This document shows, piece after piece, positions 1 through 8,251 of a DNA stretch of 64,000 nucleotides. Below the pieces are notes generated by a model, which saw only the letters and a list, made by a program, of their open reading frames with translations, was not told where the DNA came from and made no database searches. The position numbers and the translations under genes are program-made. Numbering within the stretch: position 1 is the stretch's first letter; every line of letters begins with the position of its first letter. Source of the DNA: an uncultured Gemmataceae bacterium (lineage in GTDB: Bacteria; Planctomycetota; Planctomycetia; Gemmatales; Gemmataceae); NCBI GenBank assembly GCA_937923405.1, contig CALDUY010000002.1:310001-374000 (forward strand). Direction: 5' to 3'.

Positions 1-197
1 AACGGCAATATACGCCGCACCTCACCTTGGGGCGCGTCAAGCACTCAGATAACGGCCAGGCTTTGGTCAGTGCCTTGCAACGGCACACGGACTGGGTGGG
101 GGGCGAATGCGAGGTGGCCGAGATTTTGGTCATGAGTAGTCAGCTAACTCCCCGTGGGCCGATTTATGGAGTTCTCAGCACTGCGGAACTGGGATAA
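1..197 (+). CDS. thpR: RNA 2',3'-cyclic phosphodiesterase (ThpR/LigT family), C-terminal part
   Basis: Only the last 64 codons are present; the gene starts before the window. Reading from base 3 gives an open frame ending in TAA at 195-197. It contains YTPHLTLGR, the second H-x-T-x motif of the 2H phosphoesterase fold, and near the end LTPRGPIYGVL, which matches the conserved C-terminal strand of the bacterial 2'-5' RNA ligase/ThpR family (S-x-L-x-P-x-G-P-x-Y). Family members open 2',3'-cyclic phosphates on RNA ends. The first H-x-T motif lies upstream and cannot be checked. It could be any 2H-family member, but the C-terminal pattern favours ThpR. Confidence 0.82.
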   Translation, partial: RQYTPHLTLGRVKHSDNGQALVSALQRHTDWVGGECEVAEILVMSSQLTPRGPIYGVLSTAELG

Positions 198-283
198 TCC
201 CTAGCAAAACAGGAGATTGACTTTCCATGTCGGCCTCAGGCGGTTAGGTTAAGCTGTACCGGTCGATCTCTCGGAGGCGGTGC

Positions 284-1954
284 ATGTCTGGTAAACTCGA
301 TTCGTTACTGACCTATCTGGATGGACTGAACGGACGGCCCATGCTGGATCATCTCGCGGCACGACTTCAGCAGGTGCAGCTTTCCCGCGAGGACTACGCC
401 GAATGGGTTCATTTCAACGAGCAGCACTACCAACGCAATCTGGTGCGAGCCGGCAAATGGTATCACTTGTGGGTCATGTGCTGGCGCAACGGCCAACGTT
501 CGCCGATCCATGACCACAAAGGCTCGGCCTGTGCGGTACGTGTCCTGGAAGGCGTGGCCACGGTGACGCACTTCGCTCGGGCAGGCAACGGCCACATCAA
601 AGCCCTGGGGTCGGAAGATCTCGGTCCTGGCAGTCTGGCGACTTCCTCTGATGATGACCTGCACCAGATCTCTAATTTGCAGCCAGGCCAGGCCGATTTA
701 ATCACCTTGCACATCTACACGCCGCCTTTGCTGCGAATGGGCACCTACTCGATCTTCGATTCGGGGCGTGGCGAGGATGTCTGGGTCGAATCACGTAAGT
801 TTGTCACGAACTTTCCAGAAAATAGCGAGACGCCGTTGGGGTTGCTGCACGGTTGGGTAACGCCTAATCGACTTTTCTTTGTCCGCAATCACTTTCCGAT
901 TCCACCTGGGGATCGGCACAGCTGGAAGCTGGAAGTAGGAGGACTCGTCGAACGACCTCTAACTTTGACCTGGGACGACCTGTGTCAACTGCCGCAACGT
1001 AGTGTCTTTGCCACGGTCGAATGTGCCGGCAACGGTAGATCGTTCTTGAGGGAACGGCAACCCGGGGTGCAGTGGGGTGCGGGCGCGATCGGTCATGCCG
1101 AATGGACTGGGGTTCCGCTGGCCACGGTGCTGGAGCAGGCAGGGGTGAAGCCCGATGTCGTCGAGCTGCTGTTCGAGGGAAGCGATCGAGGTACTGAGAC
1201 CGACCATCCTGAGCCAATGCACTTCGTCCGCAGTCTGCCTCTGGCCAAAGCGCTCGATCGAGATACCTTGCTAGTGACTCGCATGAATGGGGAATTGCTC
1301 ACGCCGGAACATGGTGCCCCAGTGCGGTTGTTCGTGCCCGGCTGGTACGGAGTGGCCTCGGTGAAATGGCTTCGTCGCATTGAGGCCATTAACACCGCCT
1401 ACCACGGCTACTATCAGAGCAAGAAGTACACGATTCAGCGGCGAGTCGATGGGCAGATCAAGACGGTAATTCTCGGTCCGATGGCAGTGAAGGCCGAGTT
1501 GGTCCGGCCAGAAGAGAACGCCTCGCTAGGAGTGGGGACGAATCGCCTGTTCGGCGTGGCCTGGGCCGGCGAGGAAGCCGTGGGGCGGGTCGAGGTTAGC
1601 GCGGATGGGGGCGAAACTTGGAGCAACGCCGACTTGCTGACCGCACCTGCTAAATACTGTTGGTCGTTGTGGGAGTATCTTTGGGAAGTGGCATCACCGG
1701 GAGAATACACCCTGTTGGTCCGAGCCGTCTCTGCTTCGGGAAAACGGCAACCTGACGAACATGATCCGCTAAACGGCGGTTACATGATCCATCATGTCCG
1801 TCCGCGTCGCGTCTTTGTTGCCGCCAACCAACGAGCCACGGCCACCTCGGCGGATCTAGCCTCCCTCTTGTGGGATATGAATGCCTATGCCGAAGAAAAT
1901 ATGCGACAACCGTTGGACATCGAGATGGAATTTATCGGCGGAGGCGGAATCTAA
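284..1954 (+). CDS. Cysteine dioxygenase-sulfite oxidase fusion protein
   Basis: A 556-residue two-enzyme fusion. Residues 1-170 are a cysteine dioxygenase (CDO) cupin with iron ligands H76, H78 (PIHDH) and H127 (DLHQISN). C83 and Y145 (HIYTPP) align with the Cys-Tyr cofactor pair of mammalian CDO, and H143 with its second-shell His. Residues about 190-370 are a sulfite oxidase-type molybdopterin domain, with C247 in VECAGNGR as the expected Mo ligand and DxxxLFVPGWYG-type cofactor contacts. Residues 390-515 match the Mo-co oxidoreductase dimerisation domain. CDO makes cysteine sulfinate; sulfite oxidase makes sulfate from sulfite, so the fusion joins the first and last oxidative steps of cysteine sulfur breakdown. 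No signal peptide or heme domain is present, so it is predicted cytoplasmic with an unknown electron acceptor. An SD (GGAGG, 273-277) supports this ATG. Confidence 0.88.
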   Translation: MSGKLDSLLTYLDGLNGRPMLDHLAARLQQVQLSREDYAEWVHFNEQHYQRNLVRAGKWYHLWVMCWRNGQRSPIHDHKGSACAVRVLEGVATVTHFARAGNGHIKALGSEDLGPGSLATSSDDDLHQISNLQPGQADLITLHIYTPPLLRMGTYSIFDSGRGEDVWVESRKFVTNFPENSETPLGLLHGWVTPNRLFFVRNHFPIPPGDRHSWKLEVGGLVERPLTLTWDDLCQLPQRSVFATVECAGNGRSFLRERQPGVQWGAGAIGHAEWTGVPLATVLEQAGVKPDVVELLFEGSDRGTETDHPEPMHFVRSLPLAKALDRDTLLVTRMNGELLTPEHGAPVRLFVPGWYGVASVKWLRRIEAINTAYHGYYQSKKYTIQRRVDGQIKTVILGPMAVKAELVRPEENASLGVGTNRLFGVAWAGEEAVGRVEVSADGGETWSNADLLTAPAKYCWSLWEYLWEVASPGEYTLLVRAVSASGKRQPDEHDPLNGGYMIHHVRPRRVFVAANQRATATSADLASLLWDMNAYAEENMRQPLDIEMEFIGGGGI

Positions 1955-1963
1955 ATGACTCGA

Positions 1964-2055
1964 AACGGACAGGTAACGTGAGCGATCTTCGGGGGTTCTC
2001 GTGGGTCGTTCTCGATGAGGAGCTGATGAAGAGACATCGCCCCAACGGACAGGTA
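1964..2055 (+). repeat. Pair of 12-bp direct repeats upstream of tex
   Basis: The 12-mer AACGGACAGGTA occurs at 1964-1975 and again at 2044-2055, 80 bases apart, in the short non-coding stretch between the CDO fusion gene and tex. The second copy ends two bases before a TTGACA hexamer. The repeats may be regulator sites or chance; nothing else marks them. Confidence 0.4.
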
Positions 2056-2057
2056 TC

Positions 2058-2086
2058 TTGACACCCTGGCGCAATCGCGCCAGAAT
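2058..2086 (+). promoter_or_regulatory. Candidate sigma-70 promoter of tex with an internal inverted repeat
   Basis: TTGACA (2058-2063, consensus -35) is followed after 17 bases by CAGAAT (2081-2086, four of six matches to -10). The spacer and the first bases of the -10 are occupied by a perfect 7-bp inverted repeat, CTGGCGC-AATC-GCGCCAG (2066-2083). The tex GTG start lies about 85 bases downstream. The repeat could be an operator, or a hairpin ending the previous transcript, although no T-run follows it. Confidence 0.5.
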
Positions 2087-2169
2087 AGGCCGGTTAGATC
2101 GAAGTTCCGCGTACCACCTCCCATTGACACCTTGCATGGCGGCAGGGGCGCGGCTAGGAGATTAGCGCA

Positions 2170-5100
2170 GTGTCTACCACGATGATGCCGCAAAGCGCCG
2201 AAGCACAGACGACGCCACGCGCCGAGCTGGGCCACCTGGATCTTTCGCGCATCGCGCAGGATCTACAGATCCGTAAACTCCAAGTCGAGGCCGTCGTTCA
2301 CTTGCTGGACGAAGGTAACACCATCCCGTTCATCACTCGCTATCGCAAGGAGCGAACGGGGGGATTGGACGAGGAAGTGTTGCGAACGATTCGGGATCGC
2401 GTCAATAACCTACGCGCCTTGGCAGATCGCAAACAAACCATTCTTCGCACCATCGATTCGCAAGGAAAACTCACCGACGAACTCCGAGCGGCGATCCTGG
2501 CGGCGGATAATCCCAAACGCCTCGAAGATCTTTATCTGCCCTATAAGCCCAAAAAACGTAGCCTGGCTCAAGCCGCTCGCGAAAAGGGCCTGGATCGACT
2601 GGCCACGGCCATCTGGGAGGCCGATCCAGTAGCCTCCGATTTGCACGGGTTGTTGCCCACGCTCATCAATCCCGAGCAAGGACTGAACAACGAGGAAGAC
2701 ATCCTACAGGGGGTGGGGCACATCCTCGCCGAAATGATCGCCGAGGCCGCCGATGTTCGTGCGATCGTTCGTCAGGTGATGTGGGATACCGGAAAACTGT
2801 GTACAACTAAGAGTGAAAAACTCGCTGAAGGGCAAGGGCAAGAGTACCGCGATTACTTCGACTTCACCGAACCGCTCCGTCAGATCCCGCCGCACCGCGT
2901 GTTGGCCATCAATCGCGGTGAAAAGGACAACTCGTTGACGGTGAAAATCGAATGGGACTCCGCGCTGGGGCATCGGGTCGCTCTAGAGCGATTGCCCCTA
3001 CCTAAGAAGAAGGTCGAGGGATCGACCTCCTCCGAATCGACCAGTGAAGGCGAACCTTCACCTCCTCCGCCTCCTCCGCCTCGCGGCCATCGGGGCCAGC
3101 AACCGTTTGTTAGTCGACTGGAAGATTTGCGCAATCATCCCCATCGCGAGTTCATCGAACGCTGTGCCGAGGATGCGCTCAATCGGCTGTTGGTGCCGAG
3201 TCTCGAACGAGAGATTCGCCGTGAGTTGACTCAGCGAGCCGAGAATCATGCGGTTGTGGTCTTTGCTCGGAATCTCCGCAGTAAGCTGCTGGCTGCTCCA
3301 CTGCGCGGAAAACGAGTCCTGGCGATTGATCCGGCCTTCCGAACCGGATGTAAGCTAGCTGCTCTCAACGAGCAAGGGGATTTGATAGCTGACGCCGTTA
3401 TCTTCCCGCATCCGCCGCAAAACAAACGCGACGAGGCCAAAGCAAAGCTGGAAGAGATCATTCGCCGTACTCAGGTGCATGTCATCGCCATCGGCAATGG
3501 CACCGCTTGCCGCGAGACCGAGGAGTTAGTTTCCGAACTCCTCGCCGAATTTGAGAACCGTCGTAGCAATCCTCAGGGCGCGACCTCGGTTCCGAACCCT
3601 CCTGTTGAGCAGCCCGTCTCGACAGATTCGGCCAGTCAGAGTTTTGTTGCCGCCCCAACCACGCCAAGCAGCGAGTCTGCCTCGTCCGAGGCGGTCGCAG
3701 TTCCGACTCCGACCAACGAACCTCTTCCTTCCGCGGATACTTCTCCTCAGGATATTTCTCCTCAAGAGCAGCAAGTAGCGGCACCTGGTGCGGAAGCTGC
3801 GACTGAACTAGCAACGAGTGAAGGGGTTAATTCGAACAGTGAACCTGCGCCACCTCCTGCTGAGGTTGCCAGCAGTGAGACACCTGCGGCGGTTGAGACC
3901 TCGGCCGCGCCGCCTCCGCCTCCAGCGGAACCGCTGTCTGAGCCGTTGCCGGAACTCGCTTATGTGATCGTCAACGAGGCGGGGGCAAGCGTCTATTCTG
4001 CCAGTTCGATCGGTCGCGAAGAGTTTCCCAATTTCGACGCCACGCTTCGCGGCACGATCTCGATTGGCCGTCGGCTGCAAGATCCGCTCAGTGAATTAGT
4101 GAAGATTGATCCTCAGCATGTTGGCGTGGGGTTGTATCAACACGATGTTAATCCCAAGCATCTGCGGGAATCATTGGATGCGGTCATTGAGTCTTGTGTG
4201 AATACCGTGGGAGTGGATCTCAATACGGCTAGTGTCCCACTTTTGCGACATGTTTCGGGGCTGAATGCCTTGGTGGCTCAGCGGATTGTCGAGTGGCGCA
4301 AGGCCAATGGCCCGTTCCGTCGCCGTGAGCAGCTGCTGGAAATTCAAGGCATCGGTGAGCGCACTTTCGAGCAAGCAGCCGGCTTCCTGAAAATTCAAGG
4401 GGGCGATGAACCGCTCGATGGCACTTGGATTCATCCGGAAAGTTACAATATCGCGCGACAACTGCTCAGCGAGATGAACTATGATCCGTCCGTGTTGGAA
4501 TCGCGCGAGCAGGTTGGCGAATTACGCGAGAAACTGAAGGCGATCTCGCCTGAGGAAGTGGCCGCCCGCCTGCAAGTTGGCGTGCCGACTTTGTGTGACA
4601 TTCTTGATTCGCTGGCTCGTCCTGGTCGAGATCCCCGCGAGGATCTCCCGCCTCCGGTCTTCAAGAAGGGGATCCTCAAACTCGAAGACCTGCAGCCGGG
4701 GATGGAATTGAAGGGAACCGTGCTGAACGTAGTGGACTTTGGCGCGTTCATCGATATTGGCTTGAAGGACAGTGGATTAGTTCACATCAGCCAGATGGCC
4801 AATCGATACGTCAAAAGTCCTTATGATGTCGTTTCTGTGGGCGATGTGGTCCAGGTTTGGGTCATGTCGGTGGACAATCAGCGACATCGGGTGTCGCTAA
4901 CCATGATTCCTCCGGGGACCGAACGGCGTCCGCCGGAACGACGTAGTCCGCCGCCACGCCGAGAAGCTCGCGAAGGAGGGCCGCAGCGCGAAGGCGCTCC
5001 GCCACGGGAAGGGCCACCGCAGCAACGGCAGGGCGGTTCGCAAGATCGCCGTGAGGGTCGGCCTCCGCGTGGCGAACCTCGCAGCGCTCCTCCGGGACAG

Positions 5101-5601
5101 TCTGGACGTCCTCCGCACGAAGGGGCAGGTGTTGGACGAGAAGGTGGTGGACGTCCGCCCCGAGGTGGCCAGCGTCGCGAGAACGACCGTGGCGGCCTGC
5201 CGGCAAAACGAAGCAGTCTACCGCCGCGCGGAACCAGTCGCATCGGTAGTGGGGCCAATCCCCCAGGGCGAAGCGGCCCACAGAATCGGAAGGCTACTCA
5301 GGCTGGGGGCCAGACCGACACGGCGGCTCAGGCTGTCGAAGCGACCAACCAGGAGGCCACGCCCAAGCCGCAGGCGGTCCCCAAAAAGCCGCGCAAACCT
5401 GTGCCGAAGCTCTCTCAGGCCGCTCTCACAGGCAAGGAGCATCTGTCCAGCTTCAGCGAATTGGCCGCTCTTCTCCGCGCACGCTTGGAAACGTCGGCCA
5501 AAGAGGCTGTGGTCGAGAACGACGAAGCTCCGCCCACCGAGGAAGCCTCAGCGGAGCAACCTGCACCACCGTCAGACGAAGCCTCGTCAGCCCAAGAGTA
5601 A
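2170..5601 (+). CDS. tex: Tex-family RNA-binding protein with low-complexity insertions
   Basis: At 1143 residues it is far longer than usual Tex proteins (about 720-790). The order is Tex N-terminal helical domain (residues 20-260), a short Ser/Pro-rich insert (283-310), a YqgF/RNase H-like domain (about 380-660, with AIDPAFRTGCK and IGNGTACRET), helix-hairpin-helix repeats (680-745), an S1 domain (843-913, with GTVLNVVDFGAFIDIG) and a 230-residue Pro/Arg/Gly-rich tail. A second insert of about 130 Ala/Pro/Ser/Glu-rich residues (464-594) splits the YqgF domain between IGNGTACRET and VNEAGASVYS, which are nearly adjacent in E. coli. Tex binds RNA and is linked to transcription elongation. Start is GTG with SD TAGGAG (2155-2160). 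Confidence 0.93.
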   Translation: MSTTMMPQSAEAQTTPRAELGHLDLSRIAQDLQIRKLQVEAVVHLLDEGNTIPFITRYRKERTGGLDEEVLRTIRDRVNNLRALADRKQTILRTIDSQGKLTDELRAAILAADNPKRLEDLYLPYKPKKRSLAQAAREKGLDRLATAIWEADPVASDLHGLLPTLINPEQGLNNEEDILQGVGHILAEMIAEAADVRAIVRQVMWDTGKLCTTKSEKLAEGQGQEYRDYFDFTEPLRQIPPHRVLAINRGEKDNSLTVKIEWDSALGHRVALERLPLPKKKVEGSTSSESTSEGEPSPPPPPPPRGHRGQQPFVSRLEDLRNHPHREFIERCAEDALNRLLVPSLEREIRRELTQRAENHAVVVFARNLRSKLLAAPLRGKRVLAIDPAFRTGCKLAALNEQGDLIADAVIFPHPPQNKRDEAKAKLEEIIRRTQVHVIAIGNGTACRETEELVSELLAEFENRRSNPQGATSVPNPPVEQPVSTDSASQSFVAAPTTPSSESASSEAVAVPTPTNEPLPSADTSPQDISPQEQQVAAPGAEAATELATSEGVNSNSEPAPPPAEVASSETPAAVETSAAPPPPPAEPLSEPLPELAYVIVNEAGASVYSASSIGREEFPNFDATLRGTISIGRRLQDPLSELVKIDPQHVGVGLYQHDVNPKHLRESLDAVIESCVNTVGVDLNTASVPLLRHVSGLNALVAQRIVEWRKANGPFRRREQLLEIQGIGERTFEQAAGFLKIQGGDEPLDGTWIHPESYNIARQLLSEMNYDPSVLESREQVGELREKLKAISPEEVAARLQVGVPTLCDILDSLARPGRDPREDLPPPVFKKGILKLEDLQPGMELKGTVLNVVDFGAFIDIGLKDSGLVHISQMANRYVKSPYDVVSVGDVVQVWVMSVDNQRHRVSLTMIPPGTERRPPERRSPPPRREAREGGPQREGAPPREGPPQQRQGGSQDRREGRPPRGEPRSAPPGQSGRPPHEGAGVGREGGGRPPRGGQRRENDRGGLPAKRSSLPPRGTSRIGSGANPPGRSGPQNRKATQAGGQTDTAAQAVEATNQEATPKPQAVPKKPRKPVPKLSQAALTGKEHLSSFSELAALLRARLETSAKEAVVENDEAPPTEEASAEQPAPPSDEASSAQE

Positions 5602-5630
5602 GTCGCCCAGTTTCACCTAGGAGCCGCACC

Positions 5631-6287
5631 GTGAAGTCGCACTTGCTTGTCCCCACCCGTCGACTGTTTCTAGGGAGTCTGGGCGCAGCCTTGTTTACCA
5701 CCCCAAGCCTGTTTGCTGACGAGTTGGTCCGCACACCGCGTCAGACGGAGGGACCGTTTTATCCGGACAAACTGCCCTTGGACACCGACAACGACTTACT
5801 GATCATCAACGAACGTATCACCCCCGGGGTGGGGACGATTACCCATTTGACGGGGCGAATTCTTGATGCCAAAGGCAATCCGGTTCGCAATGCTGTCGTA
5901 GAGATCTGGCAGTGTGACAACAACGGGGCCTACCTGCACTCCGGCAGTGACAATGGCAGTAGGCGGGATGGCAATTTTCAGGGCTTCGGGCGGTTCTTAA
6001 CAGGCTCCAAGGGGGAATATTACTTCCGCACCATTAAGCCGGTTCCCTATCCAGGCCGCACACCACACATCCATTTCAAAATCAAGCGGAACGGCAAGGA
6101 GTTGCTCACGACGCAGATGTACATCAAAGGCGAGCCGCAAAATCTTAAAGATGGCATCTTCCGCGCCGTGAAGGATTCCAAGCTACAGGCAGCTCTGTGT
6201 GCGGAGTTTGTTCCGATCAAGGACTCCAAGATCGGCGAACTGGCGGCTAACTGGGATGTGGTACTGGGGATCACGCCAGCAGGATGA
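5631..6287 (+). CDS. Tat-exported intradiol ring-cleavage dioxygenase-like protein
   Basis: 218 residues. The N-terminus (TRRLFLGSLGAALF) is a twin-arginine export signal. The rest matches the protocatechuate 3,4-dioxygenase/intradiol family: EIWQCDNNGAY with ligand Y101, then Y140, H146 and H148 in PYPGRTPHIHF. The 39-residue spacing Y101-Y140 equals that between the two Tyr ligands of protocatechuate dioxygenase, while the loop to the His pair is shorter. Fe(III) is therefore probably bound by two Tyr and two His. Substrate is unknown; single-subunit secreted members are common in planctomycetes and fungi, and no other aromatic pathway genes are nearby. It lies 29 bases after tex and may be co-transcribed. 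Confidence 0.83.
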   Translation: MKSHLLVPTRRLFLGSLGAALFTTPSLFADELVRTPRQTEGPFYPDKLPLDTDNDLLIINERITPGVGTITHLTGRILDAKGNPVRNAVVEIWQCDNNGAYLHSGSDNGSRRDGNFQGFGRFLTGSKGEYYFRTIKPVPYPGRTPHIHFKIKRNGKELLTTQMYIKGEPQNLKDGIFRAVKDSKLQAALCAEFVPIKDSKIGELAANWDVVLGITPAG

Positions 6288-6387
6288 GTTGCTCTGCCAA
6301 AGGACCGCGGAGAATTTTCCTTCGCTCACCCTTGTCAGTTGCCTCTCTTCCTGAAATAATACCCCCTTCAGTACAACCCTGACGAGA

Positions 6388-6424
6388 CGAACATCCTCAT
6401 CTACCGGGGATGTTTTGTTTCGTT
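6388..6424 (+). terminator. Candidate intrinsic terminator before rplY
   Basis: A 7-bp inverted repeat AACATCC (6390-6396) / GGATGTT (6408-6414) with an 11-base loop is followed directly by a T-rich run (TTGTTTCGTTTT). It sits between the dioxygenase gene and rplY. The stem is modest, so read-through is possible. Confidence 0.5.
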
Positions 6425-6445
6425 TTAGTGTAGGATAGAAGACAC

Positions 6446-7084
6446 ATGGCCGACACCGTCGCGCTGAAGACCGAAAAACGGCAGGGCAGAGGTTCCCACA
6501 AGGCAGCTAAACTCCGCGCCGCTGGGCGAATCCCCGCTGTGCTGTATGGACACAAGGAAGAAACGATCTCCCTCTCGGTGGATCATGACGAACTGATGCA
6601 CGCGGTTCGTCACAACACCCGCGTGGTCGACATCAGCATCGAGGGCAAAACAGAAAAAGCTCAGATCGTGGAGTTGCAATGGGACTGCTTTGGCAAAGAC
6701 GTGTTGCACGTCGATTTCAAACGAGTTAGTGCCGATGAGCGTATCGAACAAACGGTTCCCATCGAACTCAAGGGCATAGCTCCAGGCATTGCCGAGGGAG
6801 GTCGACTCGATCAGCCGTTGCATACGCTTCGTATTGAGTGTCCCGCCTTAAACATCCCGACTTCGATTCGCGTGGCCATCAATGATTTGCATCTTGATGG
6901 AGCGATCCACGTCAAGGAGTTGAAACTGCCCGAGGGGGTGAAGGCATTGACCGATCCCGAGGCCATTGTGGTTCACATTATTCGGCCTAAGGTGGAGCCG
7001 GCTCCTGGCACGGAACCGCTGGGTGGCTCGGTCGAACCCGAGGTCATTACCCGAAAGAAGTCCGAGGAGGAGAGCGAGGAGTAG
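6446..7084 (+). CDS. rplY: Ribosomal protein bL25, CTC form
   Basis: 212 residues, the long two-domain form (general stress protein CTC/TL5). The N-terminal 5S rRNA-binding domain covers about residues 4-92 (KAAKLRAAGRIPAVLYG is characteristic) and the C-terminal beta domain about 98-185 (VPIELKGIAPGIAEGG, HVKELKLPEGV). A charged, Glu/Lys-rich tail follows. It binds 5S rRNA in the large subunit. It opens the gene run rplY-pth-rpsF-ssb-rplI-dnaB, the order of which is common in many bacteria; pth starts 33 bases after the stop. Confidence 0.95.
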   Translation: MADTVALKTEKRQGRGSHKAAKLRAAGRIPAVLYGHKEETISLSVDHDELMHAVRHNTRVVDISIEGKTEKAQIVELQWDCFGKDVLHVDFKRVSADERIEQTVPIELKGIAPGIAEGGRLDQPLHTLRIECPALNIPTSIRVAINDLHLDGAIHVKELKLPEGVKALTDPEAIVVHIIRPKVEPAPGTEPLGGSVEPEVITRKKSEEESEE

Positions 7085-7117
7085 CGACCGGGTTGGTTGC
7101 CCTTCTTGCCTAAATTC

Positions 7118-7696
7118 ATGCGTGTCGTCGTCGGACTCGGCAATCCTGGCAGGCAGTATCAGGGCACCCGGCACAATGTGGGCTTCGAGGTCATCGACGG
7201 GCTAGCTCAGAGTCCCAACGCTGGCCGGTTCCAGTCACGATTTCAGGCCCAGGTGGCTGAGCTACAGGAAGGTAGTGAAAAGGTGTTGCTGGTCAAACCC
7301 GAGACGTTCATGAACCTTTCTGGCCGTTCGGTAAGACAAGTGGTCGACTTCTATCAACTGGAGCTGAGCCAACTGTTAGTAGTTTGTGACGATGTCAATC
7401 TGCCTTTAGGCCGCTTACGAGTACGAGCTAAGGGAACGCATGGAGGACACAACGGACTTCGCGACATTCAAAACCATCTTGGGACAACGGAATACAGTCG
7501 GCTCCGCATCGGAGTGGGAGCAGCGGAGCCGGGGCAAATGGTGGATCATGTGCTGGGAAGGTTTCGACCGTCGGAGAAACCGATTATCGAGGATGCTCTG
7601 ATTCGCTGTCTGCAAGCTGTAATGGTCTGGGTTCATCAGGGGATCGAAGTCTGCATGAACCGATTCAACGCGACAACCAGTTCTGAGAAAGAGTGA
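7118..7696 (+). CDS. pth: Peptidyl-tRNA hydrolase
   Basis: 192 residues from the ATG at 7118; a TTG 21 bases upstream is in frame, but the family normally begins with the MRVVVGLGNPG strand, so the ATG is preferred. Catalytic H19 is in GTRHNVGF, D90 in VVCDDVNLP, and the substrate-binding Asn residues are N65 (ETFMNLSG) and N111 (THGGHNGLRD). It recycles peptidyl-tRNA dropped from ribosomes. The stop overlaps the upstream GTG candidate start of rpsF (GTGA at 7693-7696), suggesting translational coupling. Confidence 0.96.
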   Translation: MRVVVGLGNPGRQYQGTRHNVGFEVIDGLAQSPNAGRFQSRFQAQVAELQEGSEKVLLVKPETFMNLSGRSVRQVVDFYQLELSQLLVVCDDVNLPLGRLRVRAKGTHGGHNGLRDIQNHLGTTEYSRLRIGVGAAEPGQMVDHVLGRFRPSEKPIIEDALIRCLQAVMVWVHQGIEVCMNRFNATTSSEKE

Positions 7697-8181
7697 GCAA
7701 CCGCATGCGAACGAATGTTTACGAGTGCATGTTTATTCTCGACACCAACAAGGTGGCCGGCGATCAGGCGGCAGCCACCAAACAGCTGCACGCCTTGCTC
7801 GAACGCAACCATGCTGAGGTGCTGGCAAGCCGACCCTGGGCGGAGCAGAAGCTCGCTTACCCGATCAAGGCGCATAACTCCCTGCACAAAAAAGGACTGT
7901 ACTACTTGATCTTCTTCCGCACCGAGGGGAAGAATCTGGCGAATATTGAGCGTGACTTTCAGTTGAATGAAACGGTGGTCCGTTTCATGATCAGTCGCAT
8001 TGATCCCAAACTGGTGGACGTAATGCTGCAAATGGCACGCGACGAGCGAGCCTTGGCGTTGCAGACCGTGAACGCTCCGCCTCCGGAAGACGATCTGGGA
8101 GGCCGCGAGGAACGCGAACGCGGGCCTCGACGACCGTCTCGGCGGGCTGCTGCTCTGGCTGCTAGCGATAGCGAAGAGTAA
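7693..8181 (+). CDS. rpsF: Ribosomal protein bS6
   Basis: 162 residues from GTG 7693, or 158 from the ATG at 7705. The S6 fold covers residues 5-105 (YECMFILDTN, KLAYPIKAHNSLHKKGLYYLIFF, NETVVRFMISR). A C-terminal extension of about 45 charged residues, rich in Arg/Glu and ending AASDSEE, follows; such acidic tails occur in several bS6 proteins. It binds 16S rRNA with bS18; rpsR is not seen between rpsF and rplI, where ssb lies instead. Confidence 0.94.
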   Translation: MSNRMRTNVYECMFILDTNKVAGDQAAATKQLHALLERNHAEVLASRPWAEQKLAYPIKAHNSLHKKGLYYLIFFRTEGKNLANIERDFQLNETVVRFMISRIDPKLVDVMLQMARDERALALQTVNAPPPEDDLGGREERERGPRRPSRRAAALAASDSEE

Positions 8182-8235
8182 ACTGCGCTAGGCAAAACCG
8201 ACGGGATCGTCTCTCTTCGACTAGAATTTTCTGCG

Positions 8236-8249
8236 TTGGTAGCTACCAA
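8236..8249. promoter_or_regulatory. 14-bp perfect palindrome, candidate operator upstream of ssb
   Basis: TTGGTAG/CTACCAA is a perfect 14-base palindrome ending two bases before the candidate -35 of the ssb promoter. Its position fits a repressor or activator site. ssb is damage-regulated in many bacteria, but the LexA site of this lineage cannot be assigned from this window. Confidence 0.45.
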
Positions 8250-8251
8250 GC

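Noticed and set aside
1870..2061. A 63-codon plus-strand frame spanning the end of the CDO fusion gene.
   Set aside because: Out-of-frame overlap with a supported gene and no SD; it runs through the tex promoter candidate.
4862..5281. A 139-codon minus-strand frame opposite the Tex tail.
   Set aside because: Mirror of the Arg/Pro/Gly-rich low-complexity tail of Tex; no start or family support.
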